Below, in pieces: positions 1 through 5,662 of a DNA stretch of 9,452 nucleotides; the first letter of the stretch is position 1, and every line of letters begins with the position of its first letter. The notes beneath the pieces were generated by a model that was given only the letters and a program-made list of their open reading frames with translations, searched no databases and was not told the DNA's origin. The position numbers were made by a program, and so were the translations under genes. Origin of the DNA: Actinomycetes bacterium (GTDB taxonomy: Bacteria; Actinomycetota; Actinomycetes; Actinomycetales; Actinomycetaceae); the NCBI GenBank assembly GCA_023426345.1, contig JAFAAX010000148.1:1-9452 (forward strand), read 5' to 3'.

Positions 1-92
1 GGGGGGGGGGCCCCCCGGGGACGCCCTCATCGGGCACTCCGACCTGTCCCACCCACAGGCGCACCCGCGCCGCCCCCACCCCGAGGAGAGAG
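1..92 (+). other. Possible 3' end of an upstream gene (efeU expected) at the window edge
   Basis: All three plus frames are open from base 1 to the efeO start, so the frame cannot be fixed. The frame beginning at base 2 has nearly all G or C at third positions up to about base 85, which looks coding, but it would run into efeO and stop at 176-178. The frame beginning at base 1 stops at 94-96, giving an ATGA overlap with efeO, but its third positions are much less GC-biased. In Efe operons the ferrous iron permease gene efeU usually precedes efeO, so its tail is expected here. The block opens with a run of ten G, six C and four G. No residue pattern is long enough to confirm EfeU. Confidence 0.25.
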
Positions 93-1310
93 ATGACATC
101 CCTTCGACCCACTCTGCTGGCCGCCGGCGCGCTGATCGGCGCCCTGGCACTGTCCGGCTGCGTCGCGAACGCCCCTGATGCGGCCGGGACCGCGGCCTCG
201 GGCCAGTCCGGCACGGCGGCGGGCGCCGGCGGCGGCTCGCTGACGGTGGCGATCACGGACGACGCCTGCGACGTCTCGGCTGCGACGATCGGCTCGGGCA
301 CCGTCACGTTCTCCCTGACGAACAACGGCACCGTGCGCAACGAGTTCGAGATCCTGGCCGAGGACAAGCTCCGCATCGTCGGCGAGCGCGAGAACCTGGG
401 GCCCGGCACGACGGTCGACTACACGGTGGTCCTGGAGCCCGGCACCTACTACACGGCCTGCAAGAAGAACATGGTCGGCGACCTCGTGGGCGCCGCCGCG
501 TTCACGGTCACCGACTCCGGCGTCGCCGTGGCCGTGTCGGAGGACGACCAGGCGCTCATCGACCAGGCCGTCACGAACTACACGGCCTACGTCAAGGACC
601 AGGCCGGGCAGTTGCTCACCAAGACCCAGGAGTTCGCGGCCCTCTACTCCTCGGGCGACGTCGACGGCGCGAAGGCCGCCTACGCCCCGACCCGCATGTA
701 CTACGAGCGCATCGAGCCCACGGCCGAGGCCTTCGGCGACATCGACCCCGCCCTGGACCTGCGCGAGACCGACTGGCAGGACGAGGGTTCGGAGGGCACC
801 TGGACCGGCTGGCACGCCATCGAGAAGGACCTGTGGCGCCCGGAGGGCTATGCCGGCGTCACCGACCAGGAGCGCCAGGACCTGGCCGACCAGCTGGTCG
901 CCGACACGCAGAAGCTCTACGACCTCGTCTACTCGGCCGACTTCAGCATCTCCCTCGACGACATCTCCAACGGCGCCATCGGGCTGCTCGAGGAGGTCGC
1001 GACCTCGAAGATCACCGGCGAGGAGGAGGCCTTCAGCCACACCGACCTGTGGGACTTCGCCGCCAACGTCGAGGGCGCGAAGGTCGCCTACGGCAACGTC
1101 CAGGACATCGCCGAGGCGAAGGACCCGCAGCTGGCGTCCCAGATCTCGGCGGCCTTCGACGCGATGGACGCCGAGCTGGCCACCTTCGAGGACGGCGACG
1201 GCTACGTCCTCTACGACACCGTCGACGACGCCGGGCGCAAGAAGCTGTCCGACACCGTCAACGCGCTGCGCCTGCCGCTGGCCCAGCTGACGGCGGCGAT
1301 CATCCAGTGA
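93..1310 (+). CDS. efeO: EfeO, iron-uptake lipoprotein (cupredoxin + M75 domain)
   Basis: 405-residue exported component of the EfeUOB iron uptake system, expected to bind iron outside the membrane and pass it to the EfeU permease. A lipoprotein signal is visible: a hydrophobic stretch at residues 6-20, then lipobox LSGC with the acylated Cys at 23. Residues 24-45 are a flexible A/G/S linker. Residues about 47-147 form a cupredoxin-like domain (motifs ITDDACDVSA, GERENLGPGT, LEPGTYYTACKKN). Residues about 150-405 form the imelysin/M75 domain with the hallmark HxxE as H241-A-I-E244 (GWHAIEKDLW). The ATG at 93 has a GAGGAG ribosome site at 83-88, four bases upstream. Domain order and length match classical EfeO, not the short EfeM form that lacks cupredoxin. 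It overlaps efeB by 4 nt. No Fur/DtxR-type operator is visible; it would lie upstream of the window. Confidence 0.95.
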   Translation: MTSLRPTLLAAGALIGALALSGCVANAPDAAGTAASGQSGTAAGAGGGSLTVAITDDACDVSAATIGSGTVTFSLTNNGTVRNEFEILAEDKLRIVGERENLGPGTTVDYTVVLEPGTYYTACKKNMVGDLVGAAAFTVTDSGVAVAVSEDDQALIDQAVTNYTAYVKDQAGQLLTKTQEFAALYSSGDVDGAKAAYAPTRMYYERIEPTAEAFGDIDPALDLRETDWQDEGSEGTWTGWHAIEKDLWRPEGYAGVTDQERQDLADQLVADTQKLYDLVYSADFSISLDDISNGAIGLLEEVATSKITGEEEAFSHTDLWDFAANVEGAKVAYGNVQDIAEAKDPQLASQISAAFDAMDAELATFEDGDGYVLYDTVDDAGRKKLSDTVNALRLPLAQLTAAIIQ

Positions 1311-2713
1311 GCGCGGGGGAGAGCCCGCGCGTGCCCGATCCGGGCTCCGGGTCCGGCGGCGGCGCCCCGAGCGCCCCGCCCGAGGGCCCGGGCGCTCCCG
1401 CGACCCCGCCACGCGGGACGCCCTCGTCGGCGGGTGCCGGTGACGGCGACGGGCGCGAGCGTCGCGGGCTCTCCCGCCGGCAGTTCATGGGGCTCGGTGG
1501 CCTGGGGGCCCTCACCCTGGGGCTCGGCGGGGCCGGCGGCTTCGCGCTGGGCCACCGGCAGGCCGGCGACGGCGTGGCCGCGGAGCTGATGGCCCTGTCC
1601 TATCCGTTCCGCGGCGCCCACCAGCAGGGCATCCTCACCCCCGCCCAGCAGCAGATGCACACGGCCGCGTTCGACCTGACGACGACCGACCGCGACACCG
1701 TCATCGCGCTGCTCACGGACTGGACGCTGGCCGCCGAGCGGATGACGTTGGGCCAGCCCATCGCCGATCCCTCGGTGGACCCGCTGGCGCCGCCCGCCGA
1801 CACGGGGGAGACCTACGGGTCGGGTCCGGCCGGGCTCACCGTCACCTTCGCGGTGGGCGCGACCCTGTTCCTCACCGACCAGGGCGAGGACCGGTTCGGC
1901 CTGGCCGACCGGATGCCCCAGGCGCTGCGCGACGGGATCCCGCGGATGGCCGCGGAGAAGCTCGACCCGGCGCGCGGCGGCGGCGACCTGCTCGTCCAGG
2001 CGTGCTCGGAGGACCCGATGGTCAACCTGCACGCCCTCCACGATCTCACGCGCCTCGCGTTCGGGCGGGCGACGATGCGGTGGACCCAGCTGGGGTACGG
2101 GCGGACGTCGTCGACCTCGACCGCCCAGCAGACCCCGCGCAACCTGTTCGGCTTCAAGGACGGGACGTCGAACCTCAAGGCCGAGGACGCCCCCACGGAG
2201 CTCGATGAGCACCTGTGGATCCAGCCCGGCGACGATCAGGGCGCCTGGGCCGCGGGCGGCTCCTACCTGTGCTTCCGCCGGATCAAGATGATGATGGAGG
2301 TCTGGGACGAGCTGGCGCTCGGCGAGCAGGAGCGCACCATCGGGCGCGACAAGCTCCAGGGCGCGCCGCTGTCCGGCGGCCAGGAGTTCACCCATCCCGA
2401 CTTCGGGAGCGGCGCGATCGACACGGCCTCCCACGTCGCGCTCATGCATCCCGACAACAACGGGGGCCGGCGGATGCTGCGTCGCGGCTACAACTACCTC
2501 CAGGGCGTGGACGAGCTGGGCCGACTGGACGCGGGCCTGTTCTTCGTCGCGTTCGTGCGCTCCCCGGCCGACGGGTTCGTCCCGGTGCTGTCCAAGATGA
2601 GCCAGGACCTGCTCACCGAGTACCTCCAGCACGTGGCGTCCGGCGTGTACCTGGTGCTGCCGGGCGTGGGGGAGAGCGACGCGTACGTGGGCCAGTCGCT
2701 CTTCTCCTCCTGA
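1307..2713 (+). CDS. efeB: EfeB, Tat-exported DyP-type heme peroxidase
   Basis: 468-residue deferrochelatase/peroxidase, the third member of EfeUOB, acting outside the membrane after export by the Tat system. The twin-arginine motif SRRQFMG (R57-R58) is followed by a hydrophobic Gly/Leu/Ala-rich stretch at about residues 61-82. The DyP core follows: NLFGFKDGTSN holds the GxxDG motif with the distal Asp at 285; SHVALMHP gives the proximal heme ligand His376; RRGYNY gives the distal Arg393. Its stop precedes a long non-coding region. Start choice: GTG at 1307 overlaps the efeO stop as GTGA, typical of translational coupling, but has no clear ribosome site. GTG at 1331, 24 nt downstream in frame, has GGGGGAG at 1315-1321 with a 9-base gap. 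Either way the twin arginines sit unusually far in (57 or 49) behind a Pro/Gly/Ala-rich leader. Family assignment is sure; the start is not. Confidence 0.94.
   Translation: MSAGESPRVPDPGSGSGGGAPSAPPEGPGAPATPPRGTPSSAGAGDGDGRERRGLSRRQFMGLGGLGALTLGLGGAGGFALGHRQAGDGVAAELMALSYPFRGAHQQGILTPAQQQMHTAAFDLTTTDRDTVIALLTDWTLAAERMTLGQPIADPSVDPLAPPADTGETYGSGPAGLTVTFAVGATLFLTDQGEDRFGLADRMPQALRDGIPRMAAEKLDPARGGGDLLVQACSEDPMVNLHALHDLTRLAFGRATMRWTQLGYGRTSSTSTAQQTPRNLFGFKDGTSNLKAEDAPTELDEHLWIQPGDDQGAWAAGGSYLCFRRIKMMMEVWDELALGEQERTIGRDKLQGAPLSGGQEFTHPDFGSGAIDTASHVALMHPDNNGGRRMLRRGYNYLQGVDELGRLDAGLFFVAFVRSPADGFVPVLSKMSQDLLTEYLQHVASGVYLVLPGVGESDAYVGQSLFSS
1315..1333 (+). promoter_or_regulatory. Candidate ribosome site and alternative GTG start for efeB
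   Basis: A purine-rich GGGGGAG at 1315-1321 lies nine bases before an in-frame GTG at 1331-1333. It is the only good Shine-Dalgarno-like match near the efeB start and competes with the overlapping GTG at 1307. Use of 1331 gives a 460-residue EfeB. Confidence 0.4.
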
Positions 2714-2867
2714 CCCTCCGCGAGGTTCGCCCACGTGGAGGCGCGAGGTCCGTCGAGGTCGGTGCGTCGACTCGACGGCTTCACCCGTCTCGCCGCCGAA
2801 ACTGGGACGCGCGGCACCAGCAGCCCTCGAGATCGGTACGTGTGGCACCCACGGAGCTCGCGGCCCT

Positions 2868-2915
2868 CGAGATCGGTACCCGTGGCAGACCTCTGCGCCA
2901 CAGATACCGAACTCG
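2868..2915. repeat. Imperfect stem-loop from an inverted repeat pair (first)
   Basis: Arms 2868-2886 and 2897-2915 pair over 19 positions with three mismatches (2872/2911, 2879/2904, 2881/2902), leaving a loop of about 10 bases. There is no T-run on either side, so it is not a standard intrinsic terminator. It could still block exonucleases or exist purely as a repeat element. Confidence 0.6.
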
Positions 2916-3003
2916 GCAACGCCTCCTCCACCCCAACCCCATCACCAAGCCTCCCACCAGCGCAAACGTCGGCACTCGCGTCACAGCAGAATCCGACCAC
3001 GCA

Positions 3004-3053
3004 TCGAGATCGGTACCCGTGGCAGACCCCACTGCCACACATACCGAACTCGA
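3004..3053. repeat. Imperfect stem-loop from an inverted repeat pair (second)
   Basis: Arms 3004-3025 and 3032-3053 pair over 22 positions with four mismatches, one at 3009/3048 and three in a block at 3016-3018 opposite 3039-3041. The loop is the six bases ACCCCA. The left arm is identical to that of the first stem-loop. The right arm is diverged, with mismatches in the same places as the first (the A/A near the base and the centre of the arm). No T-run follows. Confidence 0.6.
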
Positions 3054-3212
3054 GCACGGACTGAACCGCGCCAGGTCTGATGCCGCAGGTTGATGAGCTG
3101 GGAGGATTGGCGTCCTGCCATACACGACAGATCCCGCCGTACGAGAGCGGGCCGTGCGCCTGGCGGCCTCACGTGGACGGATGATGGCGGAGACGGTGTC
3201 CGACAGCGCCCC
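3054..3212. other. Non-coding stretch between the repeat cluster and the AraC fragment
   Basis: The minus-strand frame of the AraC fragment stays open through here, but its translation loses any resemblance to the family and no helix-turn-helix appears in any minus frame. I see no RNA gene or promoter. It is probably decayed sequence left by loss of the 3' half of the regulator gene. Confidence 0.45.
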
Positions 3213-3461
3213 CAGCCGGAGCGGATGGAACAGGACGCAGATGAACAGGCAGTCCGTGCCGTCGGGCGAGTATCCGAAGTGGAGCCGACAGCTGTTGACG
3301 AACAGACCGTGGCCCGGGCCGACCGCGACAGTGGCGCCGTCGACGTAGCAGGTCATCGAACCAGCGAGGATCCGGATGAACTCGAGGTCGTCGTGCCAGT
3401 GGCAGGCCGCGCGCATCCGGGGGAAGTCGCGCAGGCGCCCGCGCCGGACGATCGTGCAATT
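3213..3461 (-). pseudogene. AraC-family regulator remnant (cupin sensor domain only)
   Basis: The minus strand reads a clear AraC-type N-terminal cupin domain: CTIVRRG, MRAACHWHDDLEFIRIL (HWH codons 3393-3401), then MTCYVDG, VGPGHGLFVNS, LHFGYSPDGTDC and LFHPLRLG. This is the usual pattern of AraC_binding domains, with an HWH metal/ligand-type motif, a glycine turn and an NS-x-x-LH strand. The DNA-binding half (two helix-turn-helices, about 100 residues) is absent, and the frame runs into repeat sequence. The 5' end is also unclear: the first in-frame ATG is 3416, inside the domain, and no in-frame start with a ribosome site is seen upstream. An ATG at 3474 exists one frame off. Intact relatives usually have 280-300 residues and often lie divergent to the transporter they control, which is the geometry here. 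I infer a truncated former regulator of the MATE/acetyltransferase genes. Confidence 0.75.
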
Positions 3462-3490
3462 TCCGTGGACACATCCGCAATTCTGCCACC

Positions 3491-3527
3491 GGGATCCGAG
3501 GGATCCCTCACCTATGCTCGCTCTGTG
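3491..3527 (+). promoter_or_regulatory. Putative promoter/operator for the MATE gene; leaderless start likely
   Basis: GGGATCC occurs twice, at 3491-3497 and 3500-3506; each contains the palindrome GGATCC, so a dimeric regulator could bind here. TATGCT at 3513-3518 resembles a -10 box and lies 6-9 bases before GTG 3525 / ATG 3528. No Shine-Dalgarno sequence precedes the start and no good -35 is seen. This layout suits a leaderless transcript, which is common in actinobacteria. It is inferred from sequence only. Confidence 0.35.
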
Positions 3528-4171
3528 ATGATCCGACCGACGGCGTTCCTCCGCGAGCTCGCGCGCCTGACCGGCCCCTTGGCGGTCCAACAGCTGCTGG
3601 TCGCGCTCTCCGGCTCGGTCGACGTCATGCTCGTCGCGGGTCAGGGGCAGACGGCGCTGGCCGCGGTGTCGCTGGCTGTGCAGGTCCAGTTCGTGTTCTC
3701 GCTGTTCACCGGGGGACTGGTGCTGGGGATGAGCGTCCTGGTCGCTCAGCACTGGGGCGCCGGCGACCGGCCGACCAGCGAGGCCGTCACGGGCCTGGCG
3801 ATGCGGGAGGCCGCACTGGTGTCGGCGGTGTTCGTCCTGGCCACGGCCCTGGCCCCGCGGTGGGTGATGTCCGTGTTCACCGACGAGCGGGCGCTCATCG
3901 AGCAGGGGGCCGTGTACCTGCGGGCGTCGTGCGTCGTGTACCTGGCGACCGCCGTGTCCCAGGTGCTCCTGTGCCTGATGCGCAACACGGGGGCCGCGGC
4001 CCTGGGGACGACGGTGTCCGTGGTGGGCCTGGCCCTCCATGCCGGACTGGGCCTGGTCCTGGTCGGGGGCCTCGGGCCGGCGCCGGAACTCGGGGTCGGC
4101 GGCGTCGCCGCGGCGCTGGTGGTCTCCCGGTTCCTCGAGGCGGCGTGGATGCTCGGATGCTCGCTGCGACC

Positions 4172-4262
4172 CGGACGCCCCCGCGCGGACAGGGGCGCCC
4201 CGTGGTCCCCTGGGAGCGCTGCGCGTCCCGGCTCGGACGCCCCCGCGCGGACAGGGGCGCCC
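4172..4262 (+). repeat. Two identical 29-bp direct repeats, 62-bp period, inside the MATE gene
   Basis: Copies at 4172-4200 and 4234-4262 are identical over 29 bases (starting CGGACGCCCCCGCGCGG, ending GGGGCGCCC) and separated by a 33-bp spacer. Flanking bases differ at once on both sides. The period of 62 is 2 modulo 3, exactly the frame difference between the two halves of the transporter gene. Each copy contains the inverted pair CGCCCC/GGGGCG around a 10-base loop, so single strands can fold, which favours slippage or template switching. Confidence 0.95.
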
Positions 4263-4960
4263 TGCTCCGCCCCGGACGTGCCCTGGTCAGGGCTTTCTGG
4301 GCACTCACGCTGCCGGTCCTGGCCAACATGCTGGTCTGGGGCGGCGGGTTCACGACCTACACGGTCATCATGGGCCGGTTGGGGGAGGATGTCGTCGCCG
4401 CCAATGCCGTCGCTCTTCTCGTCAAGGATCTGTTGGTGTGCGTGTGCCTGGGTCTGGGCGGTGCGGGCGCCATCCTGGTCGGGAACAGGCTGGGGCGCGG
4501 AGACCTGGCGGCCGCCCGGGCCGCCGGGCGGAGCGTGTGCTGGTCGGCGGTGGTCGCCGGTGCGCTCACGGGGCTCGTCATCCTGGCGATCCGTCCACTG
4601 GTCGTGACCGTGGCCGGGCTGAGCCCGGCGGCGAGCCGCGACCTGTCCGTCATGCTGGTGGTGTGCGCGTACTACGTCATCGGCAAGTCCGTGAATGCCA
4701 CGATCGTGTCCGGGATCCTGCCCGCGGGCGGCGACACCCGGTTCGGCCTGATCTGTGACATCGTGACGATGTGGTGTCTGGTCATCCCCGTGGGGGCACT
4801 GGCCGCCTTCGTCTGGCACTGGCCGCCCCTGGCCGTCTACGTCCTGCTCAACTCCGACGAGATCCTCAAGATCCCCGCCGTCATCTGGCGCTACCGGACC
4901 CACCGGTGGCTGCGCACCCTCTCCGATTGGAACAGCGATGACCGACACCCCGACACCGTC

Positions 4961-4996
4961 CTCGACCTCGACCCCGACCTCGACCTCGACCTCGAC
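4961..4996 (+). repeat. Hexamer tandem repeat (CTCGAC x6) at the end of the MATE gene
   Basis: Six consecutive CTCGAC units, the third changed to CCCGAC. In the MATE frame they encode alternating Leu-Asp; in the acetyltransferase frame, extended upstream to ATG 4938, they encode Ser-Thr. As the unit is six bases, gain or loss changes tail length without changing frame. It lies just before the acetyltransferase start and replaces any ribosome site there. Confidence 0.9.
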
Positions 4997-5003
4997 CCGC
5001 ACG

Positions 5004-5642
5004 ATGCGTGAGCGCATCGACCACGGGCTGCTCTTCACCGACATGTGTGAAGGGATGCCCCAGGAGCGCGCTGCCGCCAAACGGGCGATGACCGCCTACA
5101 ACACGGCCGATCTGTCTGATCCTGAGACACGGTTCCGTCTGCTGGCCGACCTGCTGCACGTCACGCCCGAGCACGCCGCGACCGTGTGGGTCGAACCGCC
5201 CATCGGCTGCGCCTACGGGTCGCACATCACGCTCGGGGAGGGGACGTACGTCAACATGAACGCGACGTTCGTCGACGACGGTCGCGTCGTCATCGGCAGG
5301 CGCGTCCTCATCGGGCCGTCCGTCACGATCGCGACCACGGGCCACCCGATCGACCCGGCGCGCCGCGAGTACATGTTCAGCGATCCCGTGGTCATCGGTG
5401 ACGATTGCTGGATCGGGGCGGGCGTGGTCGTCTGCCCGGGCGTGACGATCGGCGAGGGTTCCGTCATCGGAGCCGGGGCCGTTGTCACCGCGGACATTCC
5501 CGCGGGTGTCGTCGCCGTGGGCACACCGTGCCGCGTCCTGCGTCCCATCGGGCCGGAGGATCGCGACTGCTATCGCCCCGGCGTGCCGTTCGACGCGGAG
5601 GACCTGGCGGCGGAGGCACGCCTGCGCGACGCCGACTCCTGA
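5004..5642 (+). CDS. lacA: LacA/Maa-type sugar O-acetyltransferase (left-handed beta-helix)
   Basis: 212-residue enzyme that transfers acetyl from acetyl-CoA to a sugar hydroxyl in the cytoplasm. The N-terminus MRERIDHGLLFTDMCEGMP closely follows galactoside acetyltransferase LacA (TERIRAGKLFTDMCEGLP, recalled), as do WVEPPIGCAYGS, TIATTGHPID with the catalytic His114, and the hexapeptide turns VVIGDDCWIGAGVVV, PGVTIGEGSVIGAGAVV, ending DIPAGVVAVGTPCRVLRPI. LacA of E. coli is 203 residues, so the length fits. I chose ATG 5004 because it aligns with the LacA start. ATG 4938 would add a Ser/Thr/Pro leader encoded by the hexamer repeat. The start overlaps the MATE stop by 8 nt (ATGCGTGA), so translational coupling is likely; no Shine-Dalgarno is visible. 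No beta-galactosidase gene is near, so a lactose role is doubtful; maltose, another glycoside or an exported small molecule is possible. Confidence 0.9.
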   Translation: MRERIDHGLLFTDMCEGMPQERAAAKRAMTAYNTADLSDPETRFRLLADLLHVTPEHAATVWVEPPIGCAYGSHITLGEGTYVNMNATFVDDGRVVIGRRVLIGPSVTIATTGHPIDPARREYMFSDPVVIGDDCWIGAGVVVCPGVTIGEGSVIGAGAVVTADIPAGVVAVGTPCRVLRPIGPEDRDCYRPGVPFDAEDLAAEARLRDADS

Positions 5643-5662
5643 GCCCGACGTTCGCCGGCAGG

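Larger units (their letters stand above)
2749..3053. repeat. Cluster of diverged ~20-bp intergenic repeats, direct and inverted
   Basis: The stretch after efeB holds several copies of a unit resembling TCGAGATCGGTACcxGTGGCA. Clear forward copies: 2826-2847, 2866-2887 and 3003-3024. The second and third share an identical 25-bp block (2867-2891 and 3004-3028). The first and second share an identical 17-bp block (2823-2839 and 2863-2879), spaced 40 bp. Inverted copies, read on the minus strand as CGAGTTCGGTAT(C/G)TGTGGC, lie at about 2898-2915 and 3035-3052. Weaker copies are at 2754-2769 and 2798-2818. The 2920-3000 segment between the two inverted pairs is less GC-rich than the genes. Small reading frames here encode only translated repeats, so I call none a gene. 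The arrangement is like REP/BIME-type interspersed elements; membership of a genome-wide family is an inference. Confidence 0.75.
3528..5011 (+). pseudogene. MATE-family multidrug/metabolite efflux transporter, frame broken
   Basis: Membrane antiporter of the MATE family (normally 12 helices, exporting cationic drugs or metabolites with Na+ or H+). The N-terminal half reads from ATG 3528 (RELARLTGPLAVQQLL, GLVLGMSVLVAQHWGAG) to about 4171, six hydrophobic segments. The C-terminal half reads one frame over, from about 4263 (ALVRAFWALTLPVLANMLVW, MGRLGEDVVAANAV, GNRLGRGDLAAA) to the TGA at 5009-5011. The break is in the cytoplasmic linker between helices 6 and 7, at two 29-bp direct repeats. 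Removing one 62-bp period gives 473 codons with a linker of normal length (about 24 residues between the halves), so the ancestral gene is clear. As it stands, translation from 3528 continues out of frame to 4607 (359 residues). An ATG at 4157 could start the C-terminal half separately. Its end overlaps lacA by 8 nt. GTG 3525 is an alternative start. Confidence 0.88.

Noticed and set aside
2711..2780. Intrinsic terminator after efeB
   Set aside because: CCTCC/GGAGG (2715-2719, 2737-2741) and the short palindrome at 2765-2777 are weak, and no T-run follows.
27..2848. Long minus-strand open frames antisense to efeO and efeB
   Set aside because: They arise from GC-rich third-position bias opposite clear genes; the translations are repetitive in Arg/Gly/Val and match no family I recognise.
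2826..3053. CRISPR array
   Set aside because: Copies are diverged, occur in both orientations and are irregularly spaced with no uniform spacers; no cas genes are present.
2735..3093. Small proteins encoded across the repeat cluster
   Set aside because: Their sequences consist of translated repeat units in several frames with no start signal; they look like by-products of a GC-rich repeat region.
3090..3527. Upstream extension of the MATE frame to ATG 3090
   Set aside because: The translated extension is polar and low in pattern and is antisense to the recognisable AraC cupin; transporter similarity begins only at 3528.
2781..4040. 419-residue minus-strand open frame as one gene
   Set aside because: Only 3213-3461 resembles a protein family. 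The first part is the antisense shadow of the MATE gene and the last part is translated repeats.
4172..4262. Insertion-sequence footprint in the MATE gene
   Set aside because: The repeats are 29 bp with a 33-bp spacer lacking terminal inverted repeats or any coding capacity; local duplication or repeat recombination fits better than transposon excision.
4938..5003. ATG 4938 as the acetyltransferase start
   Set aside because: It would add a Ser/Thr/Pro leader made from the hexamer repeat; LacA similarity begins exactly at ATG 5004. It is kept as an alternative in that entry.
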